This document shows positions 1 through 9,885 of a DNA stretch of 64,000 nt, one piece after another. The translations under genes and the position numbers were made by a program. Source of the DNA: Aliiglaciecola lipolytica E3 (GTDB lineage Bacteria > Pseudomonadota > Gammaproteobacteria > Enterobacterales > Alteromonadaceae); contig NZ_BAEN01000076.1 in NCBI RefSeq assembly GCF_000314975.1, positions 1 to 64,000 on the forward strand, written 5' to 3'. Position 1 is the stretch's first letter. Each line of letters opens with the position of its first letter. Under the pieces are notes generated by a model. The model made no database searches. It saw only the letters and a program-made list of their open reading frames with translations, and had not been told where the DNA came from.

Positions 1-283
1 ATTTATGATTAACCACTAAGCCCATGGCTCTTAGCGCACAAGTAATTCTACGATAGCCGTATCGCCCTTTATGGTTGTGATAGATATCACGTATTTTTAC
101 GCGTAAGTCAGTATTGGAACTAGGCCGATTAAGTGTATTACGATGGTAGTAATACACGCTCTTGGGAAGCCCTGTGACTTTTAATAAGTGTTGTAAGCTG
201 TACTTTGCCTTGAGCTCTTCGACAACTATCGTTTTGTCTTTGCTTTTTTCTTTCTGGCTTGAGCCAAGGCTTCTAACTTTTTT
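1..283 (-). CDS. IS3-family transposase OrfB, N-terminal part (cut by window edge)
   Basis: Reading the minus strand in the -1 frame relative to OrfA gives an open frame from the slip site to base 1. It contains KAKYSLQHLLKVTGLPKSVY and then KGRYGYRRIT, the HTH_21-type start of IS3/IS150 OrfB proteins. The DDE integrase core lies beyond the window. In this family OrfB is normally made as an OrfA-OrfB fusion by programmed -1 frameshifting. A correctly phased A-AAA-AAG heptamer lies at 277-283 on the minus strand inside orfA, and the -1 frame is open from there through the orfA stop. Assignment to the IS3 family is firm; the subgroup (IS150-like) is inferred. Confidence 0.85.
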
Positions 284-726
284 AAGACAGCGTTCTCTGC
301 ACGTAGGTAATCCAATTCTTCCCTGAGCTCTTTTTCAGACATTTCTGCTGATGGTTTAGAAGTCGAAGAATGATTAGTCACGCGAGGCCTATCTTTGTTC
401 TTTGGTATTAGACGGGTTATACCACCGCGAGCATAAAGCTTTTGCCATTGAAATAAAATACCAGGGGATGATAAGTCGAAATAGGCGCTGGTATAAGCCA
501 GTGACCAATTGTTCACTGACATAGTTTCAAGTACATGAATCTTAAATTCGAAGGAGTAAGGAAGTTGCTTATGAACAAAACTATCAAAGCCGTTGATGCG
601 ATAAACTTGAGACCAATAACGAATAAGGTTAGGGCGTACTTCAAACTTTGAACCTAAGACTCCTGAACTCTCTTCTTGCGCTAGTCGCGCTAGGTTTAAC
701 TTAAATACTCTGTGATATTTGGACAT
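226..726 (-). CDS. IS3-family transposase OrfA
   Basis: This is a helix-turn-helix DNA-binding protein of an insertion sequence. It has two HTH-like segments, and its C-terminal third (ELREELDYLRAENAVLKKLEA) is a leucine zipper, as in IS150-type OrfA. An upstream ATG at 756 lies inside the terminal inverted repeat, so the ATG at 726 (MSKYHRVFK) is the more likely start, giving about 166 residues. The lysine-rich end contains the A-AAA-AAG slip heptamer that connects to OrfB. The element has its transposase-proximal end at about 769 and runs off the left edge. Whether it is intact cannot be judged here. Confidence 0.85.
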   Translation of the reverse strand: MSKYHRVFKLNLARLAQEESSGVLGSKFEVRPNLIRYWSQVYRINGFDSFVHKQLPYSFEFKIHVLETMSVNNWSLAYTSAYFDLSSPGILFQWQKLYARGGITRLIPKNKDRPRVTNHSSTSKPSAEMSEKELREELDYLRAENAVLKKLEALAQARKKKAKTKR

Positions 727-750
727 AAAAAGACCCCCAGTAATTGGATA

Positions 751-769
751 GTCCAACTATTGGGGGTCA
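751..769 (-). repeat. Terminal inverted repeat of the IS3-family element
   Basis: On the minus strand the element begins TGACCCCCAATAGTTGGAC, ending at 769. A TG-starting terminal repeat directly upstream of orfA is the usual IS3-family layout. The partner repeat and any target-site duplication lie outside the window, so the exact boundary is inferred. Confidence 0.65.
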
Positions 770-774
770 CTTCA

Positions 775-807
775 AAGGCAGCGGACCTCCGCTGCCTTTT
801 TTATTTC
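775..807. terminator. Rho-independent terminator next to the IS end
   Basis: A strong stem AAGGCAGCGG/CCGCTGCCTT with a four-base loop is followed by a T-rich run on the plus strand. It sits 6 bases outside the IS end. It probably served a gene now displaced or lying beyond the IS; no such gene is visible in the window. Confidence 0.7.
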
Positions 808-1072
808 TTAAAACCAACTCTGAATACATAAATAAAGCAGTTTGCATTATCAGGTCATAGCGGTGGAATTGTTTCCCTTTGACAGCCTTAATGGGGTTTT
901 TTGCGCGTTTAATTTATGTGATGGGGTATTTTTTGATACGAAAATTAATTGAAATTTGAGAACTAAAACTGACGAATGCTAGTAAGGCTATTTTGTTTTT
1001 TCTCCTTGATGTGAAGCTGTATTGCAAAGTGAAAGCTAGCGCGAACACAAACTTTTTTAAAAAGGAAATACC
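808..1072. other. Intergenic region upstream of the glycosidase remnant
   Basis: No coding sequence is seen. An A-rich AAAAAGGAAA Shine-Dalgarno stretch precedes the ATG at 1073, so the promoter of the former gene is probably still present. Several short TTTTTT runs occur but no convincing stem-loop. Confidence 0.5.
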
Positions 1073-1330
1073 ATGCGTAATTTTCGAAATTGCCTAAGAA
1101 GTTTAGCTGCACTATGGCTTCTTTCATTACTTGCAATGCAGGCTCATGCGCAATCGATAACGGTCGACGCCAAGAACGTTAAACAGCAAATATTGATGAT
1201 GGGCGGTGACATGGAGCGCAGCGGTTCAAATTTGCAGAATGCCGCCAACCAAGAAGAAATAATCGATTGATTAGTCAGAGATATCCCATCTGTTAAAACC
1301 TTGGCAGGCGGGTGTTTCAGTATCACTTTT
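1073..1330 (+). pseudogene. Broken N-terminal remnant of a clan-A glycosidase
   Basis: The first 27 residues form a classical signal peptide (hydrophobic core ending AHAQ). The next 37 residues parallel the catalytic-domain start of the gene at 2018: SITVDAKNVKQQILMMGGDMERS against TITIDLANPKQEITLMGSDMERS, then NAANQEEIID against NATNSQQIAD. Exactly where the paralogue has Trp (ADWVFKDI) this copy has TGA at 1268-1270. The same frame continues as LVRDIPSV before similarity is lost at about 1300, with a second stop at about 1330. The remnant is therefore a nonsense mutation plus a deletion, leaving a signal peptide and about 70 residues. It still has a good ribosome-binding site and may make a short secreted peptide. 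Confidence 0.75.
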
Positions 1331-1351
1331 TAATAAACAGGTAGATATATT

Positions 1352-1939
1352 ATGAACACAACAAACAACATTAAACGTTTTGTAAAGTCATCAACCGTGG
1401 CAGTTTTTTTACTCGCAAACGTGTGCATTAGTTATGCGCATGCAGGCATCATTTTTAACCTGTCTTCGGATGATATCGAAGTCGGCGACACCTTTTCAAT
1501 TGATGTTATCTTTGATAATCCGAATGAATTAACACTCGAAGGCTTCGCCTTTGATATTAATGATGAAGACTTACAAACGGTCAATTACGATGGCGATAGT
1601 TTAATTGATCCTAACTTTTTAAGTTTCCCATTCGGTTTTGACATTGACAAGTTTGTCATCGCTCCGTTTCCTGGGGTTAATAGCTCAGAAATATTGTTGG
1701 CAACGCTTAATTTTACTGCTCTTAGCGCCGGAACTGAGACCTTGACTTTGCTTGGGAATGACCAGTTTTCTGCGTTCTCATCAGGATTGTTTTTAGATGC
1801 TTTTAGCTCTTATGAAGCAATTGATTCCAGCATCACATTTGAAGTGAATGAAGTACCTGAACCTTCAACTTTAGCCATCATGTTGTTAGCCCTGACAACA
1901 TTGGCGAGCCGGATTTGGAAACGACAAAGTAACAGCTAA
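1352..1939 (+). CDS. PEP-CTERM protein with a cohesin-like domain
   Basis: This is a 195-residue exported protein. Residues 1-31 form a signal peptide (cleavage after AHA). Residues 33-165 form a beta-rich domain with the pattern I-x-F-x-L-x5-VGDTFSIDVIF, a central LEGFAFDIN strand and LLATLNFTAL, which resembles the cohesin/CBM-like fold often seen in PEP-CTERM proteins. Residues 168-195 are the sorting tag: VPEPSTLA, a hydrophobic stretch and a basic end (RIWKRQ). In this system an exosortase processes the tag so that the protein reaches the cell surface or matrix; no exosortase is in the window. It lies 78 bases upstream of, and on the same strand as, a glycosidase ending in a dockerin-like module. 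The sorting tag is clear; the cohesin relationship rests on pattern recognition only. Confidence 0.8.
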   Translation: MNTTNNIKRFVKSSTVAVFLLANVCISYAHAGIIFNLSSDDIEVGDTFSIDVIFDNPNELTLEGFAFDINDEDLQTVNYDGDSLIDPNFLSFPFGFDIDKFVIAPFPGVNSSEILLATLNFTALSAGTETLTLLGNDQFSAFSSGLFLDAFSSYEAIDSSITFEVNEVPEPSTLAIMLLALTTLASRIWKRQSNS

Positions 1940-2017
1940 GCAAGTGAGTGTTTTCATGCTTTGACATGAAAAATCCGTTCTAACTGAAAAATATAAATAA
2001 ATATTTAAGGTATCACT

Positions 2018-4288
2018 ATGTTTAATAGCCAGAAAGTTATTAAAAGAAAAAGTATCGGAAGCTATTTTGCACTTTCGATGTTTAAGCAACATGGGTATTT
2101 ATCTCAAATCAAAATATATCAGGTCCTTATTTGCATGAGTTTAGGCTTACATATAAGTGTGACTCAAGCGCAAGAGAATGACCTAATATCCCCGCCAGGA
2201 AACTGGACTTATTGTATTGGTGCCAATGAAACTTGTGAATTTGACGGCAGTAAGCAGGTTGCATTTGGTCTTGATGGTCAATTCGCTTATCAAGTGCATC
2301 AAGATGGTGTTTATTGCGCCACTTCTGTATTTGGTGACCCTTTACCAGGCAAAAGAAAACATTGCTGGAAACGTAATGACACATCACATCTTACCCCACC
2401 AGAGGGCGCTGGTTGGCTATTTTGTATTGGTGAACGCAATACCTGTTCGTTCACAGGTACGTTTCAAGTGGCTTTTGGTCGAGATGGCAAATTCGCTTAT
2501 CAAACCCATCAAGATGGTGTGAGTTGTACAAATGCCGTATTTGGTGATGCTGCACCTGGTAAATATAAGCATTGCTGGGTGCGAAAACCCAGTGAAGGCG
2601 AACCCGAAGCGCCAGAAGGTCCAGACTGGACGTTTTGTGCAAATGAGGGAGATACTTGCTATTTAGATAGTTATCACGAAGTCGCTTACGGTAGAGATGG
2701 GGCATTTAATTATGAAATTCATAATTCTGATGTCGTATGTGCAAACAGTGAGTTTGGCGACCCCATTCCAGGACGCGCTAAATATTGCTGGATTCGTGAA
2801 GTGGAAGTTGAAAACACAATCACCATTGATTTAGCGAATCCTAAGCAAGAAATTACGCTAATGGGTTCTGATATGGAGCGTTCACAGTTCTTCCTAAACA
2901 ACGCTACTAATTCACAACAAATCGCTGATTGGGTATTCAAAGACATTGCTTTTGATTATTCACGCGTGTCCTACGATCGCAAGCAAGAGTTAGTTGAAGG
3001 TTCGCCAAATCTGGCGTTTTACGATCGCGCTGTATCTTCAATGAAAATGGTTAAACAAGCTAATCCAAACGTAAAGTTTTGGGCGACCTTGAAGTCTGAT
3101 TACGACGGTTATGGAACAACTAATAATCTTCCTGACTGGGTATATACCGGCGGTGGATACAACGGAGGAAGTTATGATCCTAGCCAACTAAACGTCGAAA
3201 AATACGCTCGTTTCTTATCTGACTATCTAAAGTATATGAGTGATAACGGTGTGGAAATTAGTGTGCTTAGCGTCGTTAAGGAATGGACTCAAGTGGTGTC
3301 TGCGGTCAAAGAAGTGGCTGTTATTAATGAAATTAAACGCTTGTTAGCAACCAGCGAATACGCAGGTGTACCTGAGCCAGAGTTCTCTGGGCCTTCTACA
3401 TGGGGCACTAAGCAAGCGGTCAACGTGTTAAACAGCTATATCAATCAGAATGCCTTAGATTTATTTAAAGGTATTTCAACTCACGCCTACGATGGCGCGA
3501 CTGAAGATACTTGGACCAACCTAGTTAATACCGCAAACTCTGTTGACTTGCCGGTGTGGCACACAGAAACGGGATTAGGAACGGGTCCAACTTCGGGTGT
3601 CGAACTCGATATTTCCATGCCAATTGGTCGATTCTCTCAACGTGCAATGTGGTATCGAGCGGGCATGCAAGGCGAATTGTTCTTTGAGCCTTGGTCTCGA
3701 GGTATTGGCCGCGAAACCCGCGCTATTTATTTCAGAAACAACATGCCTGGAGAGCGTTATCGTGCTTACTACATCATGAAGCAATTTGGTAATCATGCTC
3801 CCATGGGCTCACATTACCTTGCTACCAACGTTACTGGTTTAGCTAATGCAGAAACCATGGCATTTAGAAGCGGCAATAAAGTCATTTTGTGGGTAATGAA
3901 TAATAACGAAACTGCACATGCAGACACGACTATTCACTTTAATGGCGAAGAGATTAGCAGCGCTAATATAGAGCAAATTGTTTGGCATGCAGAGTCACCA
4001 AGTTCAGGTGATGAATCAACCATCAGCCCTGCGAATACGAGCAGCTTAGATACCGAAATTACGGGTAAGTCGATAACGAGCTTTGTCTTTTATTTACCTG
4101 AAGAAGTGATAACAGGAGACGTTAATGGCGATGGTGAGATCACGGTTGCTGATATCACAGCGTTTGTTGCCGTTTATGGCTTGAGCAGCTCGGATGAAGG
4201 ATATATCGCAGCTGCAGATTTAGATGGTGATGGTGTCATCACTCGCTTTGATTACAGTCAGCTTTACAGTCTATATCGTCTGCAATAA
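2018..4288 (+). CDS. Secreted clan-A glycosidase with Cys-rich repeats and dockerin-like tail
   Basis: This 756-residue exported enzyme has four parts. A long N-region leads into a signal peptide ending near SVTQAQ (residue 52). Three repeats of about 56 residues follow (roughly 63-118, 133-188, 204-259), each with the pattern W-x-x-C...C-x-F...V-A-F/Y-G...C...FGD-x2-PG...CW, probably carbohydrate-binding. A (beta/alpha)8-type catalytic domain spans about 268-690; the acid/base candidate is E422 (VVKEW) and the nucleophile candidate E517 (WHTETG). The tail (about 693-756) has two calcium-loop repeats, DVNGDGEITVADI and DLDGDGVITRFDY, as in type I dockerins. The layout suggests GH30- or GH86-like endo-hydrolases; the family is not certain. 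A GH86-type agarase/porphyranase role would fit the neighbouring sulfatases and beta-galactosidase. AAGGTATCACT precedes the ATG. Confidence 0.8.
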   Translation: MFNSQKVIKRKSIGSYFALSMFKQHGYLSQIKIYQVLICMSLGLHISVTQAQENDLISPPGNWTYCIGANETCEFDGSKQVAFGLDGQFAYQVHQDGVYCATSVFGDPLPGKRKHCWKRNDTSHLTPPEGAGWLFCIGERNTCSFTGTFQVAFGRDGKFAYQTHQDGVSCTNAVFGDAAPGKYKHCWVRKPSEGEPEAPEGPDWTFCANEGDTCYLDSYHEVAYGRDGAFNYEIHNSDVVCANSEFGDPIPGRAKYCWIREVEVENTITIDLANPKQEITLMGSDMERSQFFLNNATNSQQIADWVFKDIAFDYSRVSYDRKQELVEGSPNLAFYDRAVSSMKMVKQANPNVKFWATLKSDYDGYGTTNNLPDWVYTGGGYNGGSYDPSQLNVEKYARFLSDYLKYMSDNGVEISVLSVVKEWTQVVSAVKEVAVINEIKRLLATSEYAGVPEPEFSGPSTWGTKQAVNVLNSYINQNALDLFKGISTHAYDGATEDTWTNLVNTANSVDLPVWHTETGLGTGPTSGVELDISMPIGRFSQRAMWYRAGMQGELFFEPWSRGIGRETRAIYFRNNMPGERYRAYYIMKQFGNHAPMGSHYLATNVTGLANAETMAFRSGNKVILWVMNNNETAHADTTIHFNGEEISSANIEQIVWHAESPSSGDESTISPANTSSLDTEITGKSITSFVFYLPEEVITGDVNGDGEITVADITAFVAVYGLSSSDEGYIAAADLDGDGVITRFDYSQLYSLYRLQ

Positions 4289-4307
4289 ATACTAGATAAA
4301 GACATAA

Positions 4308-4348
4308 CCGCCAACCTGTTAACGCATGTTAACTGGTTGGCGTTTTTA
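4308..4348 (+). terminator. Rho-independent terminator after the dockerin-bearing glycosidase
   Basis: A long stem-loop (CGCCAAC-CTGTTAAC with GTTAAC-TGGTTGGCG) is followed by TTTTTATTT. It starts about 20 bases after the stop codon at 4288. Confidence 0.85.
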
Positions 4349-4665
4349 TTTGCGCAAGGAGTTAAAGTAGTAATACAAAACTAACGCTTTAATTCTTATT
4401 ATCAACAGCAAAAAGGCTTTCATCGCCGACTGAATCTAACCTTTCTTGATTGATTTAAAGCTCACTAAAAACCGTAAACTACATGTTTAAGCAGATTTAA
4501 GGAGAAATCCGCTGAGTAGATATCCCATCAGTGCTAAAATTTTTATTCTGCTGCGATTGTAGCGACCCTAGTATTAAGATCTTTGCTCGTCTCACAAAAC
4601 TTGACCTTAAAGCATTCAGCCAAATGAAGGTTTAAACGGATTAATTTTCACTTACAAGTAATTTC
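4349..4665. other. Non-coding stretch between convergent units
   Basis: About 300 bases with stops in all frames. Nothing recognisable was found. It adjoins a degraded sulfatase fragment, so it may be eroded coding DNA. Confidence 0.4.
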
Positions 4666-4810
4666 TTATTCTGTTTGCAAGCGCTGCTTTTCAGCTTCTG
4701 GAATATATTCAGGATTGACTGGTAATTGGAAGGGAGCTTGTACTTGAGCTCACCAGCCTAATTCATCCACCATAATTATTATAGTATTAGGCTTGGATGC
4801 AGATTTTTTA
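4666..4810 (-). pseudogene. Degraded sulfatase fragment
   Basis: One minus-strand frame reads KPNTIIIMVDELGW, an internal TGA, then AQVQAPFQLPVNPEYIPEAE and a TAA at 4668-4666. KPN-x-I-x-I-x-VD-D/E-LGW is the hallmark N-terminus of type I sulfatases; compare KPNVIYILVDDLGIGD in the neighbouring intact gene. The following residues do not continue a normal sulfatase N-terminus, so an internal deletion seems to have joined two distant parts of the gene. No start codon or signal peptide is visible. The call rests on a short motif. Confidence 0.5.
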
Positions 4811-4821
4811 CTCTATTCAAT

Positions 4822-4857
4822 TGCAAAAACAGGGTTTGATAATCCAAACCCTGTTGC
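4822..4857 (-). terminator. Rho-independent terminator of the sulfatase/beta-galactosidase unit
   Basis: The stem AACAGGGTTTG/CAAACCCTGTT is followed on the minus strand by TTTTTGC. It lies about 60 bases beyond the stop of the minus-strand sulfatase and ends that unit. Confidence 0.8.
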
Positions 4858-4917
4858 GAAGGACAAAATAAAAGCAGGTGACCTTTTCCTAAGCGTTATA
4901 AGATTAGGAATCGCTGG

Positions 4918-6486
4918 TTATTTTTTACCTGCATGATAATCAAAGTTCCACGTATCCATAAACGATCGTGTTCTAGAGCTTTCAAATAAAGCTTCAGCCT
5001 TCGCTATTAGGTCCGGGTGTTGTTCAGCTAGGTTATTCTGCTCTTGTGGATCTTCTGTCAGGTTATAAAGCTCAATTGGGCTGCCTTCTTTTGATTTTTC
5101 ATCAAAGAAACGGATCGCTTTCCAATCGGCATTTTTCTCTGCCTGTATTCTAACCGCTTGCTTATGGCTACCATTCCAGTGGTGAAACTCCCAATACAAG
5201 GAATCATGTTGCTGTTGCCCATCTTCTGCTAATAGCGTGGGTAAAAAGGAGATGCCATCAATATTCTTTGGTGCTTCAATTTCCACTAAATCAGCCAATG
5301 TGGGTAATACATCCCAGAATGCCGAAACATGATCACTCACTTTACCGGCAGGTACTTTTGTGGGCCAACGAGCAATAGTCGGCATGCGAATACCGCCATC
5401 ATACAAATCTCGTTTGAAACCACGATATTGAGCATTACTGTCAAAAAACTCTAAATCAGCTCCGCCTTCAAAGCTTGGACCATTGTCACTTGAAAATATC
5501 ACTAAGGTATTTTCATCTAAGCCAAGTTTCTTCAGCTTATCTAAGACTAAACCAACGCCTTCGTCGATATGCGAAATCATCGCCGCACGGGTCGCTCTTG
5601 GTCTAAAAGAAGGTACATAACCACCATCTGCTACCCCATCATAAGGCGTGTCTTCAAAGTGGTTATACTTGGCAATTTCTTCATCTGGTGCTTGTAATGC
5701 AGCGTGAGGCGCGGCATAAGACAAGTATAAAAAGAAAGGTTCATCTTTTTTGTTATCAATGTAGCTTAGTGCTTCATCGGTAAGGCGTTGCTGTGCAAAG
5801 TCACCACGCTTGAATTTTTCATAGCTTGCTTCATCGTTGGGATCATCATGTTTACCCAAGCCTTTATGGGGGTCCAAATACTCATTATTTAGCGGGAACC
5901 AGGTTTCATTCTGCCATAGGTGAGTTGGGTAGTGGTTATGCGCTTGCTTTTGGTCTAAGTAGCCAAAAAAGTAATCAAACCCTTGCTTAGTAGGCACACC
6001 GTATGAACCTGGGCCACCTAATCCCCACTTACCTATTAGAGCGGTTGTGTAGCCCGCTTTCTTCATTAATTTGGCTACCGTTTCAGTACCAGGTTGCAAC
6101 GGCATCTGACCAAATTCTTCTTCATCTGCAAAACCGCCTAATTCGAAATTACCGCGAATCTGATTGTGTCCCGAATGTTGACCTGTCATTAGCGCCGCAC
6201 GAGATGGCGCACAAACAGGGTTGCCTGCGTAATGCTGAGAAAAAACCATGCCTTGATCAGCCATGCGCTGTAAATTGGGTGTGTTGATGAGCTCCTGTCC
6301 ATAGGGTTCTATATCGCCTATGCCTAAATCATCTACAAGAATGTAAATTACATTCGGCTTTTTAGCTGCTTGTGGTTCTTCGGTCTGAGCACTGTTGGAT
6401 TCGTTACAACCAGCCAATGCCAGCGAAATAGCAATCGCAGACAATAGCTTGGTTGTGTTGTTCAATGGATTGAATATAGTTTTCAT
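4918..6486 (-). CDS. Type I (formylglycine) sulfatase, lipoprotein
   Basis: This 522-residue sulfatase removes sulfate esters from a polysaccharide or oligosaccharide. The lipobox LALAGC (Cys27) predicts a lipid anchor. Metal-binding VDDLG lies near 51-55, and the formylglycine motif C-A-P-S-R at 92-96 (followed by AALMTG) has the cysteine that is matured to formylglycine. Later motifs include IGKWGLG and FSSDNGPS, all typical of arylsulfatase-like S1 enzymes. It lies 15 bases downstream of the GH2 gene on the same strand, so sulfate removal and beta-galactoside hydrolysis appear co-expressed. Maturation requires an anaerobic or aerobic maturase encoded elsewhere. Substrate position cannot be told from sequence; a sulfated galactose unit is inferred from context. 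Confidence 0.92.
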   Translation of the reverse strand: MKTIFNPLNNTTKLLSAIAISLALAGCNESNSAQTEEPQAAKKPNVIYILVDDLGIGDIEPYGQELINTPNLQRMADQGMVFSQHYAGNPVCAPSRAALMTGQHSGHNQIRGNFELGGFADEEEFGQMPLQPGTETVAKLMKKAGYTTALIGKWGLGGPGSYGVPTKQGFDYFFGYLDQKQAHNHYPTHLWQNETWFPLNNEYLDPHKGLGKHDDPNDEASYEKFKRGDFAQQRLTDEALSYIDNKKDEPFFLYLSYAAPHAALQAPDEEIAKYNHFEDTPYDGVADGGYVPSFRPRATRAAMISHIDEGVGLVLDKLKKLGLDENTLVIFSSDNGPSFEGGADLEFFDSNAQYRGFKRDLYDGGIRMPTIARWPTKVPAGKVSDHVSAFWDVLPTLADLVEIEAPKNIDGISFLPTLLAEDGQQQHDSLYWEFHHWNGSHKQAVRIQAEKNADWKAIRFFDEKSKEGSPIELYNLTEDPQEQNNLAEQHPDLIAKAEALFESSRTRSFMDTWNFDYHAGKK

Positions 6487-6501
6487 ATAAATCTGCCTTG
6501 A

Positions 6502-9885
<3,384 letters not shown>

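Noticed and set aside
4501-4560. Reading DIPSVLKF resembling the DIPSV segment of the remnant at 1278
   Set aside because: Only five residues match, in a frame with no support on either side; chance similarity is likely.
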